Made by a program: the position numbers and the translations under genes
Shown: in pieces, positions 51,609-58,446 of the stretch
Layout: every line of letters begins with the position of its first letter
How positions within the stretch are numbered: position 1 is the first letter of the stretch
The notes under the pieces: generated by a model
Database searches by the model: none
What the model was told of the DNA's origin: nothing
What the model saw: the letters and a program-made list of their open reading frames with translations, nothing else
Source of the DNA: JAFGOG01 sp034429215
Lineage (GTDB): Bacteria > Chloroflexota > Anaerolineae > JAAYZQ01
DNA: 58,446 nt
Assembly (NCBI GenBank): GCA_034429215.1
Contig: DAOUGI010000015.1
Location: 1 to 58,446, forward strand
Direction of reading: 5' to 3'

Positions 51609-52505
51609 TCATCCTCCACTCTTGAGCCTGCGGCCGATACACACCCACATCTCCCGCAACGCAGCAGCCATGAGCCCCTCCGACCGGTAGGTGGTCACCG
51701 GCTGGCCTTGGACCATGGCCTTGGTGACAACGCTGTCGTAGGGCAGCTTGCCTACCAGCTCGATGGCGCGGGCTGCACAGAACGATTCGATGGCCGCGGT
51801 GTGCCCCGGGTTGAGGTCGGCCTTGTTGATACACACCAACGCCGGCACGCGGAAATGGCTCACGGTGGACAGGATGCGTTCCAAGTCGTGGATGCCCGAG
51901 ACGGTCGGCTCGGCAACCAACAGCGCCAGGTCAGCCCCAGTGCTGGCGGCGATGACCGGGCAGCCAATGCCCGGCGGCCCATCCACGATAAGCAGATCTC
52001 GACCCTCGCCGTGCGCCAGCAGGCGGGCTTGCTGCTTGACCATCGTTACCAGTTTGCCCGAGTTCTCCTGGCCGGCCAAGAGATGAGCGTGAAACAGAGG
52101 TCCAAAGCGTGTATCGGAGCGGAACCACAGGCCGGCCTGCTGTTCCTGGACGTGGATGGCTCCCTCCGGGCACTGGTAGACGCACGAGGCGCAACCCTCA
52201 CAGGCCAGCGGATCTATGCGATACGCTCCGCAGCCTTCGCCGGGGACGACTGCGTCAAAACGGCACACCTCATCGCAGCGACCGCACCGGGTACACCTGT
52301 CCGGGTCGATGATAGCCACCTGACCGCCCATAAAGGCATGCTTCTCCAGCATGGTCGGCCGCAGCACCAGCTCCAGGTTGGCGGCGTCTACATCGGCGTC
52401 GGCCAGCGCGATCCGCATCTGTTGCGAGGCCAGGTGGGCCAGCGCTGCTGCCACCGAGGTCTTGCCGGTGCCTCCCTTGCCGCTGAGGATGACCACCTGT
52501 CTCAT
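51609..52505 (-). CDS. MinD-like ATPase with ferredoxin domain (A)
   Basis: A 298-residue P-loop ATPase of the MinD/Mrp superfamily. Deviant Walker A SGKGGTGKTS at the N-terminus, two [4Fe-4S] motifs inserted at about 70-120 (CTRCGRCDEVC and CEGCASCVYQC), Walker B LLIVDGPPGIGCPV. Such two-gene pairs occur in ORP (orange protein) and related clusters, where they are thought to load or insert metal-sulfur centres. Overlaps ATPase B by 4 bases. Confidence 0.9.
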   Translation of the reverse strand: MRQVVILSGKGGTGKTSVAAALAHLASQQMRIALADADVDAANLELVLRPTMLEKHAFMGGQVAIIDPDRCTRCGRCDEVCRFDAVVPGEGCGAYRIDPLACEGCASCVYQCPEGAIHVQEQQAGLWFRSDTRFGPLFHAHLLAGQENSGKLVTMVKQQARLLAHGEGRDLLIVDGPPGIGCPVIAASTGADLALLVAEPTVSGIHDLERILSTVSHFRVPALVCINKADLNPGHTAAIESFCAARAIELVGKLPYDSVVTKAMVQGQPVTTYRSEGLMAAALREMWVCIGRRLKSGG

Positions 52506-53371
52506 CTGCCCTCCTCCCGGGAGGCCGCCGCCTCGACGATCCGTTCATACAGCCCGGCAAAGCGGGAGCGATATCCGGGCAACGCTTCGATTAGTGTCTT
52601 GCCTTCCGAGATCGCCTCGGCAATGCGCCGATCGTGTGGGATACGCAGCAGGATGGGCAGACCTTCGGCGGCGCAATAGTCGTCCACACCCGCATCGCCG
52701 GCGCCGTCGCGGTTGATCACCACGCCCACCGGCAGACCCAGCTCGTCACGGGCCACCTGCAATGCAAGCCGCAGGTCGTGCAGCCCAAAGGGCGTCGGCT
52801 CGGTGACCAAGAGCACGAAATCGGCGCCGCGCATGGTCTCGACCACTGGGCAGGCGGTGCCGGGCGGCGAATCGAGAATGACCACAGCACCGTTTGCCGC
52901 AGGCAAGTGCTTGTGCTTTAACTGGCGGATGACCGGCACAGCCATGGCCTGGCCCACGTCCAGGATGCCCTGGCCGAACAGGATGGGGCCGGCCCGCCCC
53001 GACTCCAGGCCGCCCCTCACGTCGAGCACCTCGGAGATGGCGCCCTCGGGGCAGTTGAGGGTGCAGCTGCCGCAACCGTGGCACAGCTCCGGGAACACCA
53101 GTACCTTACGGCCGACAACGGCGATGACATGCCACACGCACACCTGAGCGCAGCGGCCGCAATAGGTGCATTTATCGGGGTCGATGTGGGGGATCGGGAC
53201 GCCGACCTCCTGGTGGTGATCCAGCTCGGGCTTGAGAAAAAGGGCAGCATTCGGCTCTTCCACATCGCAGTCCAGGAAGAGCGGTGCCTTGTCGGCAATA
53301 GACAACGCCAGACTGGTGGCGACGGTCGTCTTGCCCGTCCCTCCCTTGCCACTGGCAACGGCGATGATCAT
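52502..53371 (-). CDS. MinD-like ATPase with ferredoxin domain (B)
   Basis: A 289-residue partner of ATPase A with the same layout: ASGKGGTGKTT, DCDVEEPNAALFL, two [4Fe-4S] motifs (CTYCGRCAQVC and CHGCGSCTLNC), and VVILDSPPGTACPV. The pair likely forms a heterodimer. It is preceded by the HAD gene after 28 bases and is part of the long minus-strand series from the PadR gene. Start ATG as the MIIAVASGKGG begins directly. Confidence 0.9.
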   Translation of the reverse strand: MIIAVASGKGGTGKTTVATSLALSIADKAPLFLDCDVEEPNAALFLKPELDHHQEVGVPIPHIDPDKCTYCGRCAQVCVWHVIAVVGRKVLVFPELCHGCGSCTLNCPEGAISEVLDVRGGLESGRAGPILFGQGILDVGQAMAVPVIRQLKHKHLPAANGAVVILDSPPGTACPVVETMRGADFVLLVTEPTPFGLHDLRLALQVARDELGLPVGVVINRDGAGDAGVDDYCAAEGLPILLRIPHDRRIAEAISEGKTLIEALPGYRSRFAGLYERIVEAAASREEGR

Positions 53372-53399
53372 CTGCTCAGCTCCTCTGCTTTTGATCGTA

Positions 53400-53873
53400 T
53401 CATCGGCGCAGCGTGGCCACCAGCCGCTGCGGCCGGAGCAACAAATCGAGGGCGTCCTCGATCCGGTTCACAACCACATCGGCCGCCCGCAGCGTTACAG
53501 CAGCCAGTCCCTCCGGTCCCAAGACTGCGATCCCCAGGGCCGCTGCGGCCAGCATCTTAGCGTCGTTGGCCCCGTTGCCAACCGCCACCACCCGATTTGC
53601 CCCCAACTGCTCCACCAGCGCCCGTTTCTGGCCCGCTTCACCCCTGGCTTCAATGCGGACTAGTTGCGCGCCGAGTTGCGCGCCAATCTCTGCCGCCCGG
53701 CGGTGGGTGTCGGCCGTGACCAGGTAGGTGACCAGGTTCATCGGCGGCGCGGTCAGCCGCTCGGCCACGCCGGGCAAGACCTCGCCGTCAACGGTCACAG
53801 TGCCGTTCACGTCCAGCACCAGGTACTCCAGCTCTAGGCTCTCCCGGCCGGGGATATCCAAATGGATCGCCAT
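53400..53873 (-). CDS. HAD-family protein (soluble P-type ATPase-like)
   Basis: A 157-residue HAD-like phosphatase of the COG4087 group that resembles the P-domain of P-type ATPases. Motif I is LVLDVNGTVT, with Asp and a substituted second Asp (N); motif II VTADTHRRA; motif IV VGNGANDAKML. The ATG overlaps the stop of the CcdA gene (TAATG), so the two are coupled. Substrate unknown; possibly a phosphatase connected to metal or selenium handling, which is speculation. Confidence 0.8.
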   Translation of the reverse strand: MAIHLDIPGRESLELEYLVLDVNGTVTVDGEVLPGVAERLTAPPMNLVTYLVTADTHRRAAEIGAQLGAQLVRIEARGEAGQKRALVEQLGANRVVAVGNGANDAKMLAAAALGIAVLGPEGLAAVTLRAADVVVNRIEDALDLLLRPQRLVATLRR

Positions 53874-55510
53874 TAGGCCACCAGAGAATAGATCAGCCAG
53901 CCCGCCAAGGCAGCAAACAGCGCCGCCAGCCCCAGCTTGACCCAGGCTGCATTGCGCTGTAGAAAGGCAGTCAGCTGCTTGGAGCCAGTGCCACGATAGA
54001 CCAGCACAAAAACGACAACCAGGGGCAGGATGAAGAGCAGGTTGTAGATCAGCAGGTAGGCAAAGGCCCGCGCCCTCAGTCCCTCGTGGCTCATGGCAAA
54101 GATGATCGTCGGCAGGTAGACCTGCCCGGTGCAGGCCAGCTCCAAGAATGAGATCGCTACTCCGGTGACGAAAGCGCCTGCGACAAAGGCCTCCGATCGG
54201 CGGCCCTGGCGGACGATGGCGTTGATACGCATGCGCAGCGCGTGCGGCAGGTTGAGCGCCATGTCGCCAATGTCGCCCCGCCGCGCCCTGAGGAAGTCAC
54301 GCAGGCTGAGGACCGCCAAAACCAGGCACAGCGCCGCCGTAATCCCATACACCCACCGGCTCAGAGTGATCAGGACTCCGCCCAGCAGATCCAGCACCTT
54401 CCAGAAGCCGATCCCCACCAGGAGGTAGGCCAGGAAAACGCCTATCGTAAAGGCCGCCCCCACGGCCAGCACCTGCCGGCCCCTGCGGCCGCTGAGCGAC
54501 AGGTACGAGACGAAAAAGATCAGCGTGGTGAAAGCACAGGGATTGAGCCCGTCGATCAGCCCGGCAAAGGCCACGGTAAGCAACCCCCAGCCCTCGATCC
54601 GGTCCAATATGCCCTTCTGGGCAGCCTCGGCGTCAAAATCGGTCCAGGTTCGGGCTGCGCCTGTCCCGGTATACTCGACAACCAACGCCGTGAGCGCCTC
54701 CGCGGTGATCTGCGTCTCGAGCAGATAATCGTCGCCGACAAAGATAACCGGTGTCGCCAGATGCAGCCGTTCGGGCAGGCGGTGTGCGCTCGCCAGCCAT
54801 TCGGCCAGAGCTGCGTTCTCCTGGACATTATACTCCTCGACGACCAACTGCGGGTATTGGCTGGCTACATAGTCCAGATCGTACTTGGCCCGGTCGCAGA
54901 CCTGGCAGCCGGTCTGGTAAAAATAGGCTGCCCACACCGTCGCCTGCGGCGGATAGTTGATCTCGCAGTTGTCCTCCGCCTCTGTCTCACACAGAGCCGG
55001 CCCTTCCTCGCTCAATGGCTGAATCGTGATGCCCGAAAAGGTGGGCGCAACGGCCTGCAGGCCCGAGATCGCCGGCCACTCGGTCCCCCCGGCCACGACG
55101 CAGCTGTCCACCTGGCATGCCAGCCGCTCACGGATCTGGCTTTCGCCGATCATCACCTCGTCGTTCAGGATGAGGGTGGGCAGTCCCCGCTGCTCAGGCT
55201 TGATCCCGTACAATGCCTCGGCTTGCAGCAGCAACCGGTATTGCTCAGGCGACGAGATCTCGACCATTTTGACCTCAAAGCTGTCGCCATATTGCTCCTT
55301 GAGCGGTTGCAGCAGGTCGTTGACGATGGCAACACAATGGGGACAATCCTCGGCGTAAAAGTAGACGATCCGCACCGCGCCGCCGGTTCTCTCCACACTG
55401 AGCACCGTTCCATCTTGTGCAAAAACAGATTGCGACTGCGCTGTCGATGGCTGACCTGCTATTAGAAGCAGTACGACTGCAATCAACAATGCACTTACGA
55501 GCCTGCCCAT
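53873..55510 (-). CDS. Thioredoxin-thioredoxin-CcdA membrane fusion
   Basis: About 545 residues. Signal/anchor helix 4-20, a first thioredoxin fold with C56PHC59 (FYAEDCPHC), a second with C202QVC205 (YFYQTGCQVC), and then a CcdA/DsbD-type six-helix domain (about 305-545) with the membrane-facing cysteines C325 (GLNPCAFTT) and C460 (LACTGQVYLP). Electrons from cytosolic thioredoxin would cross the membrane to the outer Trx domains. The start is uncertain: 55510 gives a normal signal peptide; 55552 has GGGAGG 12 bases upstream. The tandem Trx arrangement in front of CcdA is unusual. It is downstream of the peroxiredoxin gene. Confidence 0.85.
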   Translation of the reverse strand: MGRLVSALLIAVVLLLIAGQPSTAQSQSVFAQDGTVLSVERTGGAVRIVYFYAEDCPHCVAIVNDLLQPLKEQYGDSFEVKMVEISSPEQYRLLLQAEALYGIKPEQRGLPTLILNDEVMIGESQIRERLACQVDSCVVAGGTEWPAISGLQAVAPTFSGITIQPLSEEGPALCETEAEDNCEINYPPQATVWAAYFYQTGCQVCDRAKYDLDYVASQYPQLVVEEYNVQENAALAEWLASAHRLPERLHLATPVIFVGDDYLLETQITAEALTALVVEYTGTGAARTWTDFDAEAAQKGILDRIEGWGLLTVAFAGLIDGLNPCAFTTLIFFVSYLSLSGRRGRQVLAVGAAFTIGVFLAYLLVGIGFWKVLDLLGGVLITLSRWVYGITAALCLVLAVLSLRDFLRARRGDIGDMALNLPHALRMRINAIVRQGRRSEAFVAGAFVTGVAISFLELACTGQVYLPTIIFAMSHEGLRARAFAYLLIYNLLFILPLVVVFVLVYRGTGSKQLTAFLQRNAAWVKLGLAALFAALAGWLIYSLVA

Positions 55511-55615
55511 AAACCTTTCGACTTTTCCCAAGTCAAACCGATCGAAGCACATATAGGAAAAGGACCTCCCTAACACTTTTCGATCTAGACAATCACGCGC
55601 GCCTGTTGGATGTGG

Positions 55616-55648
55616 GATGGGGGCCGGGTCGGTCCCCCGGCCCCCATC
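55616..55648. repeat. Strong hairpin downstream of the peroxiredoxin gene
   Basis: GATGGGGGCCGGG (55616-55628) and CCCGGCCCCCATC (55636-55648), 13-bp perfect GC-rich stem, 35 bases after the peroxiredoxin stop. No T tract on the minus strand; it may attenuate readthrough into the CcdA gene. Confidence 0.6.
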
Positions 55649-55682
55649 GATGGGAGCAAGGATCGGATCGCCACCAGGCGTT

Positions 55683-56378
55683 CTAGGGCTTCCACTCCTT
55701 CCAGACTTTGCCTACCAGGGCAGGGCCCGGTTTGAGCGTTTTGTCCCCCGGCTGCCAACCCGAGGGCATGACCTCGCCCGTGGCCCGCGAGTGCTGGAAG
55801 GCTTTGATCTGGCGGATCAGCTCGTCCGGGTTGCGGCCGACTTCGGGCGTCATTACCTCCGTGGCTCGGATGACAAAGTCGGGGTCGATAATGAACCGGC
55901 CGCGAATGTCCACACCCGCCGCCTCGTCGTAGACCCCATACACCGTGCCGATCCGCCCGCCGCCGTCCGACAGCATGGGGAAAGGAACGCCCCCATCGAC
56001 CATCTTGGACAACTCCTCCTCCTGCCAGATCTTGTGCACAAAGCGGCTGTCGGTGCTGACCGATAGAACCTCGACGCCCAGCTCCTTGAACTGGGGATAC
56101 CTGGCGGCGACCGCCGCCAACTCCGTCGGTCAGACAAAGGTGAAATCGCCGGGATAGAAGCATAGCACCACCCACTGGCCTCGATAGTCCGACAGCTTGA
56201 CGTTCTTGAACCCCTGGCCCGCGATGTAGGCCGTAGTCTCAAAGTCTGGGGCCTCTTTGCCCGTCCGCGCAACCGTCATTTGGACCTCCTCTTTCGCTGC
56301 TGTTTTTTCAGCGGGGGTTGGTGCGGCCACCAACGGCCCCGCTACCGGTTTAACACACCCATCCATTTCTTTGGTCAT
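55683..56378 (-). CDS. prxU: Selenoprotein peroxiredoxin (AhpC/2-Cys-like) with in-frame TGA (Sec83)
   Basis: A 231-residue peroxiredoxin read through TGA 56130-56132. The sequence is FYPGDFTFV-Sec-PTELAAVAARY; peroxiredoxins have the peroxidatic Cys at exactly this place (DFTFVCPTE). A SECIS-like hairpin lies 10 bases downstream. The resolving-Cys motif (EVCPAGW in relatives) reads EVMPSGWQPG, so the usual partner is missing; C8 in the N-terminal extension and C73 are the only other cysteines. AGAGGAG precedes the ATG at 56378; an internal ATG at 56279, also with GAGGAGG, would give a form without the extension. It reduces peroxides, perhaps fed by the neighbouring Trx/CcdA system. Confidence 0.9.
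56102..56119 (-). promoter_or_regulatory. Bacterial SECIS element of peroxiredoxin gene
   Basis: On the minus strand TGGCGGCGGTCGCCGCCA, base for base the same 18 bases as at 21865-21882 in the OsmC gene. The hairpin starts 10 bases after the TGA, with 17 bases between the TGA and the first loop G. The loop is GGTC. Encodes LAAVAAR at the same time. Confidence 0.88.
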
Positions 56379-56477
56379 CTTTACATCTCCTCTCTATCGT
56401 CGCCTTTCCGCCTGAATAGCACCCATCTCTAGGCGGTCCGCCCTGCTCCCTACTGCTCTTCTGCTGCCTATGCTCCC

Positions 56478-56963
56478 CTACATCAGTTTACCCAGCCGTC
56501 CGGCCGTTTCATCCAACTGCCGGCGCAGCATCTCCGCCTCTTCGCGCAGCCGGCCCAGCTCATCCTTCTCGTATACGCTGTCGGCGGGGACGTCCCCATG
56601 CCCGTGTTCCTGGCTTTCCGCGCACGGCACCGCGCCGCGGAGCTGGCCGCCCAGATACGCCTCTATCGACTGGCGCACGGTGCCGTAGGCCCCAGTCACT
56701 CCCTCAATGCCATACTGCTGGAAGAACATGATCGCCCGGCCGCCCATGCCGCCGGTGAGCATCACATTCGCCTCCAAGCTGGCGATCAGGGCGGGGACCT
56801 GTCCCGGCTGGTGGTTTTCGTAGTAGGGGTTATCCACCTCGCGGACCCCTGTGACCTGTTGGCCTTCCAGGTCCACCAGGACAAAGTGAGGACAGCGCCC
56901 AAAGTGAGGGCTGACCACACTGTCCAGGCCATTCTTGTTGTCGGCAGAAACAGCGATGCGCAT
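56478..56963 (-). CDS. NifX/NifB-type protein 2 with coiled-coil tail
   Basis: A 161-residue protein: a dinitrogenase Fe-Mo cofactor-family domain at 1-115 (MRIAVSADNKNGLD, SPHFGRCPHFVLVD, GGMGGRAIMFFQQYGI) and a C-terminal coiled coil of about 35 residues (ELGRLREEAEMLRRQLDET). The ATG at 56963 follows AGGAG by 8 bases. It starts 4 bases after the stop of the related gene 3. The cysteine in GRCP is a likely metal-cluster ligand shared with gene 3. Confidence 0.83.
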   Translation of the reverse strand: MRIAVSADNKNGLDSVVSPHFGRCPHFVLVDLEGQQVTGVREVDNPYYENHQPGQVPALIASLEANVMLTGGMGGRAIMFFQQYGIEGVTGAYGTVRQSIEAYLGGQLRGAVPCAESQEHGHGDVPADSVYEKDELGRLREEAEMLRRQLDETAGRLGKLM

Positions 56964-56967
56964 TGTT

Positions 56968-57507
56968 CTACTCCTCTCTTTCAAGTTGTTCGATCTGGGT
57001 CATCGTCTCGGCCAGTTGCTGGCGCAGGCTCTTGAAAGACTCGCGCAGGCTGGCCAATGCGGCCTCTTTCTCCAGCGATACGGGCTCGGGCGCTGGGTTG
57101 GTTTGCCCACTCCGACCCATCCCCCGTCCTCTGCCGCGGCCGCCGCCCATCCCGGCGTGGACCGCTACGTTGGTCCCGCCCATCGGCTGGAGCCGGCCGG
57201 CCTTGTAAGCCGCCACCGCCTGGCGAACCGTGCCCTCCCCCACCAGGTAGCCCGCCACGTTGGCCGCCTGCAACACATCAAATGCGTTCGGCCCCAGGTT
57301 ACCACTCAGCACCGCCTTGGCGCCCTGGTTCACCACAAACTGGGCAGCCTGAATGCCAGCGCCCCCTCCCTGGCTCACCGCCGGGTTGGGCAGCGCTTCG
57401 AACTCCAGCGACTCGGTGTCCACGAATATACAAGTCGGGCAACGGCCAAAGACCGGGCTGGCCGGCGCATCCAGGTTGTCGCCGTCTGCAGAAACCATAA
57501 TTCTCAT
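56968..57507 (-). CDS. NifX/NifB-type protein 3 with Gly/Arg linker and coiled coil
   Basis: A 179-residue relative of protein 2: cofactor-family domain (MRIMVSADGDNLDAPASPVF, GRCPTC, VLSGNLGPNAFDVLQAANV), a Gly/Arg-rich linker (GMGGGRGRGRGMGRSG) and a C-terminal coiled coil (SLRESFKSLRQQLAETMTQ). The linker plus coil resembles DUF5320 proteins that often accompany NifX-like genes. The start at 57507 uses AGAGGAG; 57528 is possible. The similar coils in proteins 2 and 3 suggest that they pair. Confidence 0.82.
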   Translation of the reverse strand: MRIMVSADGDNLDAPASPVFGRCPTCIFVDTESLEFEALPNPAVSQGGGAGIQAAQFVVNQGAKAVLSGNLGPNAFDVLQAANVAGYLVGEGTVRQAVAAYKAGRLQPMGGTNVAVHAGMGGGRGRGRGMGRSGQTNPAPEPVSLEKEAALASLRESFKSLRQQLAETMTQIEQLEREE

Positions 57508-57535
57508 TCGATCGATCTCCTCTGTCATATTATGT

Positions 57536-57928
57536 TCATCGGTGGACCTTCATGTGTGCGCCGTAAGTGTCCAGAAAATGATGTAGGACCCGATCTGTCT
57601 CCTGCAAGTCCTGCACCCACCAGGCCAGATAGCGATCGCCCTCTTCCGTCAATTGGTACAGGCGGCGGGCTGGGCCAGCGTTACCGGCGTCCCAATGGGA
57701 CTGCACAAATCCTCGCCCCTCCAGGTCACGCAGGATGCGATATACCGTGCTCAGTTCTACCGGATTTTTGTCAAAACCAAACGGTTCTAATAGATCCAAC
57801 AGCTCGTAACCGTGAACCTCATTGCAGTGCAGGAGCATCAGCAAGCATGGTTCCAGAAAGCGTTGTATACGCCGGGGACAGACCTGATTCGACTGTTCGC
57901 CGTACCAACGACGGCGGCCGTAAGACAT
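57536..57928 (-). CDS. PadR-family transcriptional regulator
   Basis: A 130-residue PadR-type regulator. The winged helix is at about 20-95 (LEPCLLMLLHCNEVHGYELL, LSTVYRILRDLEGRGFVQ, GPARRLYQLTEEGDRYL), with a C-terminal dimerisation helix. It is the first gene of the minus-strand NifX-Prx-CcdA-ATPase series and ends 28 bases before protein 3. The upstream region contains an imperfect inverted repeat around 57952-57975 (TATATGTGC and GCATATA on the minus strand), a probable operator for its own series. Confidence 0.9.
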   Translation of the reverse strand: MSYGRRRWYGEQSNQVCPRRIQRFLEPCLLMLLHCNEVHGYELLDLLEPFGFDKNPVELSTVYRILRDLEGRGFVQSHWDAGNAGPARRLYQLTEEGDRYLAWWVQDLQETDRVLHHFLDTYGAHMKVHR

Positions 57929-58039
57929 CGGTTTGATCTCCCATCTAGATCGCTATATGCAGAGCGCACATATATACTACCATGTCTCAGCCGGCCTGTC
58001 AAGTATTTAGGACAACCATGCAAGGTTTGCCGCCATTCG

Positions 58040-58075
58040 CTGCTGATGGCTGAAAACTGACGGCTGATAGCTACC
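58040..58075. repeat. Dispersed GCTGATAGCT-type intergenic repeat
   Basis: GCTGATGGCTGAAAACTGACGG followed by GCTGATAGCTACC, given here as the words GCTGATGGCTG and GCTGATAGCTACC. Same family as 29765-29820 and 44130-44170. Confidence 0.5.
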
Positions 58076-58084
58076 GCCCTCGAT

Positions 58085-58112
58085 TTGTCATCCGCCGAAA
58101 GTGTGGTATAAT
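58085..58112 (+). promoter_or_regulatory. Promoter of the terminal lipoprotein gene
   Basis: TTGTCA at 58085-58090, 16-base spacer, perfect TATAAT at 58107-58112; a leader of about 40 bases with GAGAGGAG follows. Confidence 0.65.
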
Positions 58113-58159
58113 GCGCCGCTAGTTGCTCACCAAATGTAAAGAGAGGAGTGACGTTTACG

Positions 58160-58446
58160 ATGAGAAACCGAGTGGTTATCCTGTTGGTGGTGATAACCCT
58201 GATTGCAGTTCTGGCGGCCTGTTCCAGCTCGCTGGCGCGCAGGACCGAGGCGACGGCCACGCCAACCAAGACGCCAAAGCCGACCTTTACGGCGACCTTT
58301 ACCCCTTCCCCAAGCCCGATCCCGACCGACACGCCCACCCCCACCCCAACGGCGACCTTTACGCCGCTGCCGACCGACACGCCAGTCCCCACCGACACAG
58401 AGACGCCAACGCCCGAGCCGACCAATACACCCGCACCGACCAAAAA
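58160..58446 (+). CDS. Lipoprotein with Thr-Pro-rich linker (3' end outside window)
   Basis: The first 95 codons of a lipoprotein, open to the window edge. The signal peptide (MRNRVVILLVVITLIAVLAAC) has the lipobox VLAAC, followed by a long TxTPTxTP linker that usually separates a membrane anchor from an outer binding or catalytic domain in Chloroflexota. The domain itself lies beyond the window, so no function can be given. GAGAGGAG is about 10 bases before the ATG. Confidence 0.75.
   Translation, partial: MRNRVVILLVVITLIAVLAACSSSLARRTEATATPTKTPKPTFTATFTPSPSPIPTDTPTPTPTATFTPLPTDTPVPTDTETPTPEPTNTPAPTK

Noticed and set aside
50700..57507. NifX-family genes as nitrogen-fixation genes
   Set aside because: No nifH, nifD, nifK, nifE, nifN or nifB in the window; the family has many members outside nitrogen fixation.

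Overview
The window reads as high-G+C chromosomal DNA of a Chloroflexota bacterium, most likely Anaerolineae-like. This is inferred from Thr-Pro-rich lipoprotein linkers, large secreted RHS and S8 proteins, a PBP1C plus alpha-2-macroglobulin pair, PocR-type regulators, and many promoters whose -10 box lies only 6-9 bases before the start codon (leaderless mRNAs). No rRNA, tRNA or CRISPR array was seen.

Layout. 1-9.9 kb is an RHS/mobile-element zone. It holds an orphan RHS C-terminal tip followed by a small membrane protein, a translationally coupled pair of tyrosine recombinases, and a large rhs gene broken by a decayed IS110 element and an in-frame stop. That rhs gene carries a seven-bladed RCC1 propeller inside its core and is followed by a small lipoprotein gene. 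10-16.8 kb has a zincin, a nucleotidyltransferase pair, and an operon of cupin, ASKHA activase, cysteine desulfurase and tungsten aldehyde oxidoreductase-like genes, divergent from a LysR gene. 16.9-26.9 kb is housekeeping: rnhB, rplS, an rRNA methyltransferase, a LysM/M23 protein, and an operon of OsmC, SDR, epimerase and glycosyltransferase. 27-40.2 kb has pbpC, an alpha-2-macroglobulin and an S8 protease.

40.4-58 kb is a thiol/sulfur redox region. Two PocR-type regulators each open an operon. One is followed by DsrE, TusA, a DsrM-like membrane protein and a DsrK/HdrD-like Fe-S protein; the other by a 1029-residue flavin/Fe-S/CCG protein with a methionine-rich tail, a CoA-disulfide reductase-rhodanese fusion and a NifX-family protein. 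A long minus-strand series follows: PadR, two NifX-family proteins with coiled coils, a peroxiredoxin, a Trx-Trx-CcdA membrane protein, a HAD protein and two MinD-like ATPases with ferredoxin domains, resembling the orange-protein (ORP) gene set.

The strongest discovery is two selenoprotein genes that are split by in-frame TGA codons and easily misannotated. In an OsmC-family protein (TGA 21849-21851) and an AhpC-type peroxiredoxin (TGA 56130-56132) the TGA falls exactly where the family has its catalytic cysteine. Each TGA is followed, 13 and 10 bases downstream, by the same 18-base hairpin, a 7-bp stem with a GGTC loop, which fits the bacterial SECIS model. Both proteins are peroxide or organic-hydroperoxide reductases, which suggests a selenium-based oxidant defence embedded in this thiol-redox region.
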